Notes: generated by a model from the letters alone, not told the origin. Positions 28,394-39,485 are shown, counted from the stretch's first letter. The stretch: DNA of 64,000 nt from Nosema muscidifuracis (GCA_028335825.1 JAIOKI010000018.1:248001-312000); one strand, 5' to 3'. Numbers and translations: made by a program.

Positions 28394-29302
28394 TTACCTG
28401 AATATGGCCTGATAGTCTAGTGGTATGGCGTCTGCTTTGGGTGCAGAAGGTCCCGGGTTCGATCCCCGGTTGGGCCCACTCTTTTGATAAAATATTACAT
28501 ATGCTTGTTTTATATAACTTTTAATATCTACTGGTTTCACTAATGTATCATCAAACATATACCATTCTTCATTTTTAATTAAAAATGTTTTATAATGACC
28601 ATTATTAATATTCCCTTTATGTACAATAAATCCAAATATTTTATAAGTTTTTCTATTTAAATCAAGTATATCAGGTATTTCTATATCTTCATTAATCTTT
28701 TTTAATTTATTAAAATCTAATTTAAATCTCTTAATATGTATTGAAAATATAATACTTGATTTCTTTATACTAAGATATTTTTTAAAATAAGATACCGTTT
28801 TGCAATTAGTACACATAATCTTATCTGATAAAATTTCTTGATCAAAATATTTTTGTATACTTTCTTGTAAAGTACTTGTATATTCAACTGACAAGGAATT
28901 CATTCTTTCTAATATTTTTGATTTCTTATCACATGTCATACACTGTAAAGTACTAGTACAATCTATTATAAAAAATTTAGAAAAATTGAGTTTAAAATGA
29001 TTATCTATCTTTATATTAATTATATATAAGAATAAAAGATATGAATCATGCTGATCATTATTTCTGTATTCTTTATTATTAATCATTAGACAAGTAATAA
29101 ATTTAGTAATATCATTTGTATTTTTACCAAGATACCATTCTAATAATCTTCTTAGTTCACATACCAAACAATATTTTTTATTACATATATTAATAGTAAG
29201 AAGATATTCTCTTAGACAACGTATATTCAATAATATTTGTATGACTGAATTTAAGTAACAAGTGTTTCCTAGATTTGGTAACCCACGTATTTTATCTAAC
29301 AT
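28394..29302 (-). CDS. Ubiquitin-specific protease (C19 family)
   Basis: 302 residues, a minimal USP core that removes ubiquitin from proteins. The Cys box is Gly-Leu-Pro-Asn-Leu-Gly-Asn-Thr-Cys-Tyr-Leu-Asn-Ser with catalytic Cys15. The zinc finger has two CxxC pairs (Cys-Met-Thr-Cys near 130 and Cys-Thr-Asn-Cys near 175). The His box is Asn-Asn-Gly-His-Tyr with His236, followed by Trp-Tyr-x-Phe-Asp-Asp and the usual last strand Tyr-Val-Ile-Phe-Tyr near 270. The family would stop about there. Instead the frame runs on for about 28 codons, from about residue 276, through the reverse complement of tRNA-Pro, and ends just beyond it. That tail (Gly/Pro/Ser-rich) is unlike any USP. No CCC motif is seen. 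Confidence 0.9.
   Translation of the reverse strand: MLDKIRGLPNLGNTCYLNSVIQILLNIRCLREYLLTINICNKKYCLVCELRRLLEWYLGKNTNDITKFITCLMINNKEYRNNDQHDSYLLFLYIINIKIDNHFKLNFSKFFIIDCTSTLQCMTCDKKSKILERMNSLSVEYTSTLQESIQKYFDQEILSDKIMCTNCKTVSYFKKYLSIKKSSIIFSIHIKRFKLDFNKLKKINEDIEIPDILDLNRKTYKIFGFIVHKGNINNGHYKTFLIKNEEWYMFDDTLVKPVDIKSYIKQAYVIFYQKSGPNRGSNPGPSAPKADAIPLDYQAIFR
28406..28477 (+). tRNA. tRNA-Pro(TGG)
   Basis: 72 bases. Acceptor stem GGCCTGA pairs with TTGGGCC (two G-T), discriminator C. D arm region TAGTCTAGTGGTATGGC, anticodon stem TCTGC/GCAGA with loop TTTGGGT giving anticodon TGG, and T arm CCGGG-TTCGATC-CCCGG. It has no intron. It lies wholly inside the 3' end of the ubiquitin protease reading frame on the opposite strand. 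Confidence 0.97.
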
Positions 29303-32300
29303 ATTAAAAAAAATTATTCAATTTTTTTATACCGTTAAATTCTGATTGGTTAATTTTTCTGATTTTATTTTTAGTATTGGTTAGATAGTTTGTTACACTG
29401 AAGTGTTAACAATTCTATATAAAAATAAAATAACGAAAAAATGAGTTTTTTACAATAGTTTACTTGGTTATTTTACTTAAACGATTTTATTAGCAATTTA
29501 TTTATTGAAAAAGAATAAAACATGATATTTAAAAAAATTATCAAATCTTTTCTAATCTCGGAACAGAAATTTGCTTTTATTATTGGGAGTTAAAAAAATA
29601 AATGTTGAATTTCAAACTTTTTAGCTTTATAGATGAAAAATAACTATATTAATTAAAAAAAATAATATTTTATATTTAATTGATACTTAAACTACATGAA
29701 TACTTAATTAATAAAATGTTATCATATGAGAAAACAGAATGAGAAATATAAAGAAGATAGAAACCATTCAGTGCTGGGATGCATATCTATTGATAGATTA
29801 GACATATAATTACAAAGAGAGTGAAATAAAATACAAGAGACTGATATATTTGTACTAGACAGGATAAAGAAATTCTAATAATAAGAGTTGAAATTTATTC
29901 TTAGAGAACTTAAAAACCACAAGTATAATTTACTTGTTAATCATACTGGCTTTCTTTATAAATACAATACGAGAAAAATCTCGTATGTGATTATATAAGA
30001 ATACATAGCAACAAAGTTACACAAGCAGTCTAGAGTGAATATTAAATTAGACAACCTAATTCAGTCTTGTGTAGAATTAAAAGTGTTCAAGATGATTTTA
30101 GAAATTTTGATCATGGAAGATCGTAAAAGAATCCTAATTATGTAGATAATATCAATAAATACAAGCTAATTAAATGACCAATTAATTCGAGTGTTAAGTG
30201 AATTCCAAAATAAACTAACTATATATAATTAAAAAGACTTATTTTATAAGATTTTTATACTATGAAGTTATATATTAACTAGTTAAGTAAAAAGAATCAT
30301 TTTATCTTCTTTGTGTATTTTCATAATTTCAATTTTTATTTTAAATTCCTTCATTGAGAGGAGAAAACCTGAAATTTAACAAAATATCACTGGTAGATTA
30401 ATAACAACTATAATGTTACCAGTATCAATAATAAGACAATGTATGACTAAAATATTAATATTAGCAAATATAATGTGTTATATGCTAAGATCAATATTTC
30501 TTAGAAATATTTAATTTTTAATTTGTTGTATAAAACAAACAAAGTATATTCAAAAACTATATAAGCGATTTCACCCCTACCCCTATGTCTATTTCAATAA
30601 TTCTTTTGATTAAGAAGATATAGACATTAGGAACTACCTGCATGCTTACATGGATTGGCGCATACAGAAGTAAGAACAGGTGTATGTTGCAATCTTATAT
30701 AAAGAATAATGTGATAAGATTGTGGTCCCGAATTATAAATCTCATCTTGTTCAATTTCTGATAATAAATAGATAGATCTGTGATACAAGATGTAGAGGAA
30801 AGATTCGTGGATGCAACTTGACTGATACTTATGTCTTTAATAAGTGGACTCAGTTAAGTAAAATCTGTGTAAGGTCAAGATACTGTTAAACAGTTTGAAA
30901 TCCGTGATGAAAAAGATGTCCGGATTAGCAGGTAGTTCAATAGGTGGATGTTGTTGTGTATGGTAGATTGCTTGTAATGATAGTATTAAATAGACCTGTT
31001 AGATTGCAATGTAGTAGAAAAAAGTAAACTTAACTAAAGGGTTTAATAAGATAAAAGTCAATACTATAACTAGCTGGTTGAATTCGATAAGATGACTGTT
31101 ATAAGTAGGAATACGCTATAGATGATGACAAGTATCATATGATTGAAGAAGCATGAGTATTTGATTTTCTTTATAATTGCTTAAATGAAATATGTCAATT
31201 TATTAACTTAGGATAACTAGCAGGTCTTATTAAATTAAATATTTAATTTATATTTTTTGGTCTAAATGTTTTCTCGATTATTAAAAATGCCTATAATATC
31301 TAGTCGATATTTTAATTTAAATTACAGTTTTCACTGATAAACTTAAATGATTCTTGTTCTATAATGACTAAGATTACTTTCTTTGCAAACTAGAAGTTTG
31401 GTATAATTTTAATAGTCCTACTACTATGAATTTAGTGTCTCCGATAGTAGATCTATAAAAAGATCATTATTTATAAATCTTAGTCCTTAACAATTTACAA
31501 TATAAGGACAGGTAATAAATTAGAACAAATAATAAACTTAAGAATAGAGTATAGTATGATTAAAATCTAAATAAGCTTATTAGAGCATACTTAGATAAAT
31601 TATTAAAGTTATTTATTTTTCAACCTAAAGCCTCAGTGAATGCTAAGGTCAGTGAATATAAATTGTAATATATGGAGAATAGATTAAGTGTAAGATGGAA
31701 AAAAGTTGAAAGGCTAATTATAAGAAATATTGTTAATAAGTTTTATCAGTTATCTTTTTTTAAGTAAAATATATAATAATATCTATACTAAAAAGATTTT
31801 AAATAGCAAATGACTCAGAATACATCATTAAGTATTTGACTTGCTGTTTGGCTACGACACAAATATATTGTGAATGTCTTGATTTTAAAAAATCATTTAG
31901 AAAGTAAAGAAATATGATCAAGGTAAAAGGAACAAATTTAGTTAAATAGCTAAGCTGAATATAAGAAATTATATTGATCAATATAATTTTAATACTAAGC
32001 TTATCTATTAATAGTGATAATTTATTTTTAAATTTCGCATTGATTGGATTACATAAGTATCATTATAATATTTTCAATCAAAGTAATTAAATTAAATATA
32101 GTTTGTAAAAAATATATAAAATAATTGAATATTTTGATAAATAATTTAAGGTAACTTTAATTAAGTACTAAGAGTCAAAATTATAGAAGAAATTAAGTTT
32201 TTAGTCATAAATAATAAGTAGATAAGAAATGTTAAGTTATACATTGTGAAAAATAAAGATAAACCTAAATAAACAATTTTCTTTCCCTTTTCTATAAGTG

Positions 32301-32539
32301 AATATCTAATTCTATTTTTATCTTATTACAATATTATGAAAATATACTGATGACTTTAGTCTAAATTAGAATTTATTTCCCAATAACATAGTTAAATTTA
32401 AAAACGTGATGTTTGATGAAGATTTCATAAAATATGATATATTTTATTTTTCAGAGTAAATTAAGAAAAGACTAGTGAACTAAAAATATTATCTAGTATA
32501 TGTTTTAATTATATTATTTACATAAAGTTCATCTTAAAA
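29303..32539. other. 3.2-kb non-coding region with decayed sequence
   Basis: No convincing gene on either strand. The base composition of 30540-31150 is less AT-biased than true spacers here and resembles decayed coding DNA. An inverted repeat, ATGTCTAT (30585-30592) and ATAGACAT (30620-30627), with an inner TTCTT/AAGAA pair, lies at its left. The 60-codon frame at 31799-31981 (minus) looks random. 31600-32530 is plain AT-rich DNA. Confidence 0.55.
30540..31150 (+). mobile_element. Possible old relic of an LTR-type (Ty3/gypsy-like) retroelement pol region
   Basis: A translated stretch near 30690-30800 weakly resembles the N-terminal part of gypsy-like integrases (a 'Val-Val-Pro' strand followed by a Cys-bearing zinc-binding-like segment). 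The copy is heavily broken with many interruptions. No terminal repeats, capsid or reverse transcriptase region are recognisable, so it would be an old fragment. The assignment is tentative; unrelated decayed coding DNA is as likely. Confidence 0.2.
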
Positions 32540-32974
32540 TTATTTCTTATAGAAATACTTCGAGAAGAAGGATATAATTGAATAATATACTTCTTCTCGA
32601 AGCAATAGCAAGATCCAAAAGATTATTTTAACTAAACTAGAGATTAAATTAAAATTCTTCTTTTTTTCGGAATATTTTATAATTTCCGTTGAATTAACAC
32701 CTACACTAGTTTCAGGTCTTTTTAATTTTAAGATTGAATTAAAAGACAATTCATTCCTAGTTTTATATTCTATAGAGACTAATTTTTCAATCTTAGTATC
32801 ATTGTTTTTACTATCTTTTAAACTATTAGCTTGACACTCTGTTTTACAATAAATAACTTCATATTTCTTCTTTTCTATATTATTTATCTTAAAATCATTT
32901 TTGGAGTCAATTGATCTCCAAAATGATAATAGATTTTGGAAATTATAGGATCTATCATTTAACTCTGCAAACAT
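32540..32974 (-). CDS. Unknown protein with C-terminal membrane segment
   Basis: 144 residues, basic, Lys/Asn/Ser-rich in the first 100 residues. A hydrophobic stretch at about 108-124 (Leu-Ile-Ser-Ser-Leu-Val-Lys-Ile-Ile-Phe-Trp-Ile-Leu-Leu-Leu-Leu) and a second, more aromatic one to the end suggest a tail anchor or hairpin. There is no N-terminal signal peptide. CCC lies three bases before the ATG, which supports a real gene in this sparse region. Nothing is recognised. It marks the left end of a run of lineage-specific membrane or secreted proteins. Confidence 0.7.
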   Translation of the reverse strand: MFAELNDRSYNFQNLLSFWRSIDSKNDFKINNIEKKKYEVIYCKTECQANSLKDSKNNDTKIEKLVSIEYKTRNELSFNSILKLKRPETSVGVNSTEIIKYSEKKKNFNLISSLVKIIFWILLLLREEVYYSIISFFSKYFYKK

Positions 32975-33361
32975 TAGGGATAATCATTTAGTTTTTTTTA
33001 ATTTGCTTTTAAACGAACAAATTAATTTATTTGATTAATTACTAATTTTAAATAAAAATAAATCTAATTAATAATGATTATCGATCTAAGATATTAATGA
33101 CATGAGATATATATATGATATTTATGACTCACATATATAATTAGTAAAAAAGACTAAGTGAAAGCTGATTGTTAAATAATAAGATACTTAATAATTACTT
33201 AATCAATATTTATGGTTTATAAATACAGACTATCAAGTTATTGAAAATATAATTGGTGATATTTTTAGTTGATAAATTTCTAATTTAATTAATTAAATTT
33301 TAGATACTTAATAATTATTGATATTATTGTAAAATAGCATTATTATTAAACTCACTTTTCA
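32975..33361. other. Spacer before 5S rRNA
   Basis: AT-rich; GATACTTAATAATTA(C/T)T is repeated at about 33183 and 33304. No gene or clear promoter is recognised. Confidence 0.5.
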
Positions 33362-33477
33362 GTTACGGCCATATCTACTGTAAATCACCGGAACTCGTCA
33401 GCTCTCCGAAGTTAAGCCAGTAAGAGCCTAGTTAGTACTAAGATGGGAGACCGCTTGGAAAAGCTGGGTGCTGTAAT
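33362..33477 (+). rRNA. 5S ribosomal RNA
   Basis: About 116 bases. Conserved eukaryotic 5S blocks are present in order: GGCCATATCTAC at the 5' end, CACCGGAACTCGTC, GTTAAGCCAGTAAGAGCC (internal control region), GATGGGAGACCGC, and GGGTGCTGTAAT closing helix I with the 5' GTTACGGC. A run of six T follows at about 33477-33482 as the Pol III terminator. It stands alone, not in an rDNA unit. Confidence 0.95.
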
Positions 33478-34303
33478 TTTTTATAAATTATAAACAAATG
33501 AGAAAGGACTTTATTTTTATATTGAGCTATATTTTTGTCAATATTGTTGTTTTTCATTCAGCATATAATAAATTATATTATCGATCGTAGTCATGAGTAT
33601 AGTGATTTTCATTTTTTAGCTTTATATCTTTTTTATAAACATTTATCTATGAATATACAATTTCAAATTTTATCTAAGATCAAAAGATCATGTGTCTACC
33701 TCATTGATAAGTGAAATAATTTCTGATTATGCCACATAAAATCTCTTACAAATTTGATAATATTTCTTATTAAGTTTTGATGAATTAGATAAGAAGATGA
33801 CATAAATATACTAAGTATTATTTTTTCTTGAAATATTAATTTTTATACGTTACTAAAATATTAAAGACTTAAAAATGATTATTAAATATTGAAAAATTTA
33901 TAAGTTAATTATGTAGAAAAAAATTAATTGAAATTTCTTTAAATTTAAACACTCTAGCTTATCAGCACATTTTTAAGTCTTAATTGTAAGTTAAAACAAA
34001 GAAAATAATTTTTAGATTTCTAGTTCTTAAAATTTACAAATAGTTTTTTAATGAATTTATTTGTGTTTATTTTACTATTAAAAAATACTTTTATATTTAT
34101 AGATAATCAATCATCGAGTCAAATCACTAGAGGCTATTATGATTGGTCAGTATTCAATGACTCATGAAGACGTGTTTCTCTTCTGATTAATATATACTTT
34201 GAAAAATGTAATTTTATTATATCAGATTAATTTCTATTAACTATTAAGTGGCGTTTTATTAAATAAAAAATTCAGTTTTAAATTAAATTATCACCCCCTA
34301 AAA
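33478..34303. other. Spacer after 5S rRNA, nothing recognised
   Basis: About 825 AT-rich bases without a coding frame, tRNA or clear repeat. The CCCCC start motif of the next gene is at its right end. Confidence 0.55.
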
Positions 34304-34975
34304 ATGCTAATCATATATTTTTTTATTTTGATAATATCATCTAATGATATAAATACATATAACAAGGATATAAGGAGATACAGATCTAATCCACAACCAA
34401 TTAATGAGACAAATAACCCATTAGAATTTTCTTTTGATTTATTACATCTCAATGATAATTATATTATAAGAGAAGGATTATTAACTTATATAGAAAGATT
34501 TAATTTTTTAATAGAGAATATACTTGATAACGAATATTGTTATCAACATTTAGTAGATAGAATCAGATTTCTTCTAGCAAATGAAATTTATAAAAGTAGT
34601 TCAATAACTCATAAAAATACAGAATTTGAAGAATCTATGAAAATTTTAGACTTATTGTACGTAAGAATTGATGAAGCTATTCATAAAAATGATCTTCTAA
34701 AAAAGATGATAATAGATTTATATAATTTTATTAATGAGAATGGTATAGATTTTTTCAATAGAATAATTTCATCTGCTGATTTTTTCAATAACAAAAATGA
34801 GAATGCTAGTTTATTTAATTTTACAGAAGAATCATACAATCACAAATTTATAAATGACAGTTTTATATTAAATAAGAATGAAGAGTTAATTAATATAGAA
34901 TATAAAAATTGTGTTTCTAATTTCTTGGTATTCTATCTAATTGATGAGTTGAAGATTAAATTATTGGAAGAATAA
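34304..34975 (+). CDS. Secreted protein of a tandem paralogue pair (first copy)
   Basis: 223 residues. The N-terminus is a short hydrophobic signal (Met-Leu-Ile-Ile-Tyr-Phe-Phe-Ile-Leu-Ile-Ile-Ser-Ser) with no later membrane segment, so it is probably exported. The rest is helical and acidic. It shares with the next gene the pattern Glu-x4-Thr-Tyr-x-Glu-x8-Leu-Asp near 60-80 and the closing Asn-Cys-Val-x-Asn-Phe-x3-Tyr near 205-216, so the two are paralogues. CCCCC lies five bases before the ATG. I know no family for it; a lineage-specific effector or spore protein is an inference. Confidence 0.8.
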   Translation: MLIIYFFILIISSNDINTYNKDIRRYRSNPQPINETNNPLEFSFDLLHLNDNYIIREGLLTYIERFNFLIENILDNEYCYQHLVDRIRFLLANEIYKSSSITHKNTEFEESMKILDLLYVRIDEAIHKNDLLKKMIIDLYNFINENGIDFFNRIISSADFFNNKNENASLFNFTEESYNHKFINDSFILNKNEELINIEYKNCVSNFLVFYLIDELKIKLLEE

Positions 34976-34999
34976 ATAATTTATTTATTTTTATCTTAA

Positions 35000-35135
35000 A
35001 TTTGGTATTAATTTTTATTTCATAATAACGTTATATAAATTTGGTATTAATTTTTATTTCATAATAACTTTTTATAAATTTGGTATTAATTTTTATTTCA
35101 TAATAACTTTCTATAAATTTGTATTAATTTTCATG
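35000..35135. repeat. 39-bp tandem repeat between the paralogues
   Basis: TTTGGTATTAATTTTTATTT followed by CATAATAAC and a short variable end occurs three times, plus a partial fourth copy. Confidence 0.85.
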
Positions 35136-35460
35136 ATAAAGTTTATTTTTGTTTTATTCAAAATAATATATGTTTATATCAGTCATATTTTAATATAATG
35201 GCGTTTTAGAGAAAAAATATTGTTAGCGTTATTGTTCTATTTTATTTTTTTTATAACGTCACTTTATTAAATATAGCGTCATTTCCAATAAATTTTCTTC
35301 ATTTTACAACTCTTGAAATTTTATTTTTAATTGGATTTAATCTCATAACAAAGATTTATATTATTTAAAAAAATATATTTTTAAATCTTAGAACATATTT
35401 CAAGATAATTTTCATAAATTAATTAATATTAACATATTTTTTTTTCAAAAATTTTTATCC
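35136..35460. other. Upstream region of the second paralogue
   Basis: AT-rich, with several GGCGTTTTA / AGCGTTATT / ACGTCACTT / AGCGTCATT patches near 35200-35285 that stand out by their CG dinucleotides. Similar GGCGTTTTATTAAA lies about 55 bases before the first paralogue (near 34250). They could be shared upstream elements. Confidence 0.35.
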
Positions 35461-36366
35461 ATGAAAATTTTATTCTTCACATTAGTATCTATGACAGTTT
35501 ATTATAATACAGAAAAAGATAATAATAATAATTTTATAAATAAAAGATATGAATTACCAGATGATATCTTAGATTTTATAATATTAGAGAACTATTATTT
35601 AGTAAAAGAATCTATGTACACTTATTGCGAAAAAATTTCTAAAATGATGGAAGTTTTTTTAGATGAAAAGTTTCAAAATTACATGATTTTCTACTTATCA
35701 AATTATATTAATACATTAATCTTTTATAAACAGAATAAATTAAATAATAAACAATCAGATTTGTTTATAGAAAATGATGAAAGTAATGTATTTAACCTTA
35801 GTGATTATGAATTAATTATGAATAAATCCATTTTATTTAGAGTAAATGATGAATTTGATTTAGTCAATTATAGTGATTATAAATTAAAAAGTAAACAATC
35901 AGATTTGCTTATGGAAGATGATGAAATTAATTTAGTTGATTTTAGTGATTACGAATTAAATATGAAACAATCCGAACTTCTTATAGAAAATGAAAAGATA
36001 AAATCTTTTTATTCTTTAAAATCTAAACACTTACTAGAATCTTTTTATAGAAAAAATCTAACTGAAATTTATTTAAATATATGTAAAGATTTTATAAAAA
36101 ATGCAGAAGATCGAAATATTAATTTTTTTATAAAATGTTGTGAAACAAGCAAATCTGATTATCATTTGGATATTCCAATAAGCCTTTTTGATGATAAAAA
36201 TAATTTTCTATTTTTACAAATATTTAAAAAATGTAACTTTAAAAAAGAAGGAATACAAGAAATTTTATTGAATTATAGAAAAAAGGTTGTTGTTAAAAAG
36301 TTTAATAATTGTGTAGCAAATTTTATAATTAGTTATATGGCTTATACAATTTTTAATTTAATTTAA
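35461..36366 (+). CDS. Secreted protein of a tandem paralogue pair (second copy)
   Basis: 301 residues. A short N-terminal hydrophobic segment (Met-Lys-Ile-Leu-Phe-Phe-Thr-Leu-Val-Ser-Met-Thr) is a weak signal peptide. Compared with the first copy it has a repeat insertion at about 100-180: three degenerate units of the type Ser-Asp-Leu-x-Met/Ile-Glu-Asn/Asp-Asp-Glu...Ser-Asp-Tyr-Glu-Leu. The paralogous signatures (Tyr-Thr-Tyr-x-Glu and Asn-Asn-Cys-Val-Ala-Asn-Phe-Ile-Ile-Ser-Tyr) flank it. Two Cys near 225 are adjacent. Only CC precedes the ATG, a weak form of the start motif. Function unknown. Confidence 0.75.
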   Translation: MKILFFTLVSMTVYYNTEKDNNNNFINKRYELPDDILDFIILENYYLVKESMYTYCEKISKMMEVFLDEKFQNYMIFYLSNYINTLIFYKQNKLNNKQSDLFIENDESNVFNLSDYELIMNKSILFRVNDEFDLVNYSDYKLKSKQSDLLMEDDEINLVDFSDYELNMKQSELLIENEKIKSFYSLKSKHLLESFYRKNLTEIYLNICKDFIKNAEDRNINFFIKCCETSKSDYHLDIPISLFDDKNNFLFLQIFKKCNFKKEGIQEILLNYRKKVVVKKFNNCVANFIISYMAYTIFNLI

Positions 36367-36419
36367 TAAATCAAGAGATTACATTAATTTTATCTATTAT
36401 TAATTTTTAAATTAAAATA

Positions 36420-36545
36420 ATGTATTGTTTTATTAAAAATAATGTATTGATATATAAAAATAATGTATTTCTATCAAATTAAAATAATGTATTGATATTA
36501 AAAATAGTGTATTGATATATAATTGAGAAATAATGTATTTTTATT
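36420..36545. repeat. Short repeat AATAATGTATTGATAT
   Basis: AAAATAATGTATT with small changes occurs six or seven times after the second paralogue. Confidence 0.7.
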
Positions 36546-38482
36546 ATAAGTAAAATAAACCTGATATTAAGGCTATTGATAAATTTAAGAAAATAATAGA
36601 AATAGATCTACCTGTTAAGAAAATCTAAACGAATTTAATAAAAAAAAATAAGATATATACATAATCAAAACAATAACGTAATAATTTTCATAATTGAGTT
36701 TTAACTAAGGTTGTATACTTTAAGAATGAATCTTCTACAAAATCTCTTGATTTTTCAATTTAAATACTAATATGCATATAATTTTTATAATAGGGTGCTT
36801 GAGATGACTTATGAAAGCTTAACTTTGGAAAGTTGCAGAGGAAGTTGTGACAACGCGAGTAGCTTTAATGAAGAAGTAGATCAAAAGATTAAGAAATCAA
36901 AATTTGTTAATGAATAAATGGAACAAAACATCATTCTAGCATTCCTAGATCAAATTCTAAATAATTATGGTATTTAAAATCGAGGATATAATCAAAGGGA
37001 TTATAAAAATATAATAAATAGCGTATTTATGATTGTAAAAACTATCATTATTGATGGTATAATAATAAATTAACTCTGAAATGGGAAATAAAAAATATAT
37101 GAAGAATTCAAAGTGGTTGCAGGTATTCTGAGTATTATTAGATTACCCAGGCATTTTAATATATCTTAAAAAGTTAATTTTTTATATAGAAAGACTGTAT
37201 CAAACTTAAAGATTGTTAACTCTTTCAACCGATTCAAATTATATGATAAGAAAATATTTCAATTTAGATTGAAGATTTTTCACATTATTATGTACAGTAT
37301 CTGTTAAAGTGATAAAAAAATAATAACGAGAATATTCATATATTAAATTCTGTGTAATTGTATGTATTTTTTTAGTATTAAAAACTTTATTTGTCAAAAT
37401 ATTAGGAAAAAAATCATTATTTTTAAATTGAATTAACAGTTTTTATTATAAGATAATTTTTAATATGATTAAAAAAATATGAATCTTTAGTAGTATGACA
37501 TACTAAGAATCACTAACTAGTAAAAAATATAAACTATACCTTATATTATAATATGATATAAAGTATTACAAACTTTTTAATTAATATTGGTTTAGATAAA
37601 GAATCGAAGTTTATTTTTAATGCATAGTGCTTAAGATGACTCTAAAACATTTATTATGATTAGTTGCAAAAGGGTTCTTCTAAAGATTCTCGACAGAAAG
37701 GTTATAAACGAAAGACGACTAATTGAGTAACTTAAAATATAAAATCATTTTTTGATCAAAAAGATTTTAACGTGAATATACCCGAATTAAATGATTTTAT
37801 ATAAATTAAGAATAATATAACACATGGTTAAAAGGATTATATTTAAAAATTGCATAGAACAATATGCTTAACAAAATCTCCAAAATTATGTAAATAGAAA
37901 GCTTGGGTGAATGAAAATAGCAACCAACTCGAAATAAATAACCTTTGTCGTTCTTTTGTTAAAAAAGTTGATGCGTCTAAATTTAATTTATTATAATTGG
38001 TTTTCTTCATTTCTTTTAGGATTATCATAATATTATTAATTATTAAAGTATTACTTTTAAAAAGTTCTTTGACTTTGTGCTATATCGTAATCCAAGACTA
38101 ATGTCAAATTAATATACTGACGTATTAAATTTATCCACGTTTTTTGCCGTCATAAATTAATTAATACTTCAATGCATATAATTTAGTATTCTGACTGTTG
38201 AGTCTTGATTTAAGCAGTAATACTTATATAATACTACTACCAAATTCTTTTATATATCTTCTGTGTTAAATTTAATAAAATTATATTCAAATAAAACATA
38301 TTAAATTAAAATCAATTTTTTTCTTTTGTCGTTCGTTAAAATTTAAACTTCATGAATCCTGAAAAAAAACCATCATTAACTTTTTTTTATAACGTCCAAT
38401 TTTGTACATCAAAATTTTCAATAAAATCAATTCTTATTTTTTTGATGAGGAAATTTTTATACAAAACATTTACAAATTTTTT
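36546..38482. other. 1.9-kb region with decayed repeated sequence
   Basis: Two related blocks open with GTGCTTRAGATGACT, at about 36796 and 37629, and share AGTTGCARAR further on and a GGATTATA element after that. Composition is less AT-extreme than spacer. No long ORF remains. The 61-codon frame at 37843-38028 (minus) has no support. The blocks are probably remains of a repeated gene or element of unknown family. Confidence 0.45.
36804..36917 (+). CDS. Doubtful 37-residue ORF with start motif
   Basis: An ATG with GGG eight bases upstream opens 37 codons, ending TAA at 36915-36917. The product is acidic with two Cys. It lies at the head of the first decayed block, so it may be the surviving start of a dead gene and not a working peptide gene. 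Confidence 0.2.
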   Translation: MTYESLTLESCRGSCDNASSFNEEVDQKIKKSKFVNE

Positions 38483-38884
38483 TTAAAATATTTTATTAAA
38501 AGATATCCATAATTCATGATTCAATTCGGAAAAGTACAATTCAAATATTAGACTCCCGAAAAGTATTACAAATATCAAACCAAATAGTACACATATAATA
38601 TTATCTACTATTCTGGGAATATAACGACCTTCATAATGACACATTAAACTCATATTAATTATCAAAATAATTGTAGATATAAAAACTGAAACTATCATTA
38701 TAAAATGTTCAGAAATTATATTTTCCATATAATCTGATACATTTTTTAAATGGATAAAGGATTCTACAATTTTATTATAAAAGTTATGATTCGCATTTAC
38801 TGTGTTCTCAAATTCTTGTTCTGATGTTATGTTTGTAGAATAAACCATGCTTAGTATATTAAGTAATACAAGAAATGATATCAT
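38483..38884 (-). CDS. Unknown membrane protein with signal peptide and two membrane spans
   Basis: 133 residues. A signal peptide (1-16, cleavage likely after Val-Tyr-Ser) is followed by a polar extracellular or lumenal stretch with one Asn-Ile-Thr sequon, then two membrane spans at about 61-84 and 93-115 separated by a short loop with Cys-His-Tyr-Glu-Gly-Arg. The C-terminal tail is short. CCC lies two bases before the ATG. No family recognised. Confidence 0.75.
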   Translation of the reverse strand: MISFLVLLNILSMVYSTNITSEQEFENTVNANHNFYNKIVESFIHLKNVSDYMENIISEHFIMIVSVFISTIILIINMSLMCHYEGRYIPRIVDNIICVLFGLIFVILFGSLIFELYFSELNHELWISFNKIF

Positions 38885-39485
38885 AAGGGATCATTTTAAA
38901 ATTTTAATTTATAGAAAATAGTTTGATTTTTATTAATTAAAAAATTATAATTTACTTATCGTAGTCGATAAGTTTTTCTATTTTTATTAGTTATTTGTTT
39001 TAAATTAATGTATATTTTTTAATATTTCACAACAGATCTATTTTAGACAATCAATAATAAATCATCTTTCTGTTAATGCTTAATTAATTTACAAGATAAT
39101 TTGAAATATAAATATCAATTAATTTGGACTTATTTTAATATATTATCAAATACAAAATTTGTTTTTAAAATATACGCATAACCATTAAATTATACAAACT
39201 TTATGATTTTATTAAAATAAAATAATATCAATCAATATAAATTAATAATTTAATTAAAAAGTCGTTTTGGTTTTTAATACAGCTAAATTTTGAAACTTAA
39301 TCTTTAAGAATTCTTCTTGAAAGCATAATTTTCTCCAACTCTCCTATAGTCTAAAAAATATATACTTTGATTTTAATGGTATATCAATTAATATAGTAAA
39401 CCCATCTTGAAAACATACCATAATAATCTTTAAAGCAAAAAAATACCTTTAATATTTTTTCGTAAGTATTCTAAGAAGACTTTAC
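38885..39485. other. Spacer, nothing recognised
   Basis: AT-rich, with CTTATCGTAGTCGATAAG as a short palindrome near 38955. No ORF with coding character. Confidence 0.5.

Noticed and set aside
31799-31981. 60-codon minus-strand ORF in the 3.2-kb spacer
   Set aside because: No start motif, no conservation signal, in plain AT-rich DNA.
35000-35135. CRISPR-like array
   Set aside because: Units are contiguous with no unique spacers and the organism is eukaryotic; they are plain tandem repeats, as are all other arrays here.
37843-38028. 61-codon minus-strand ORF
   Set aside because: Lies in decayed repeat sequence with no start motif.
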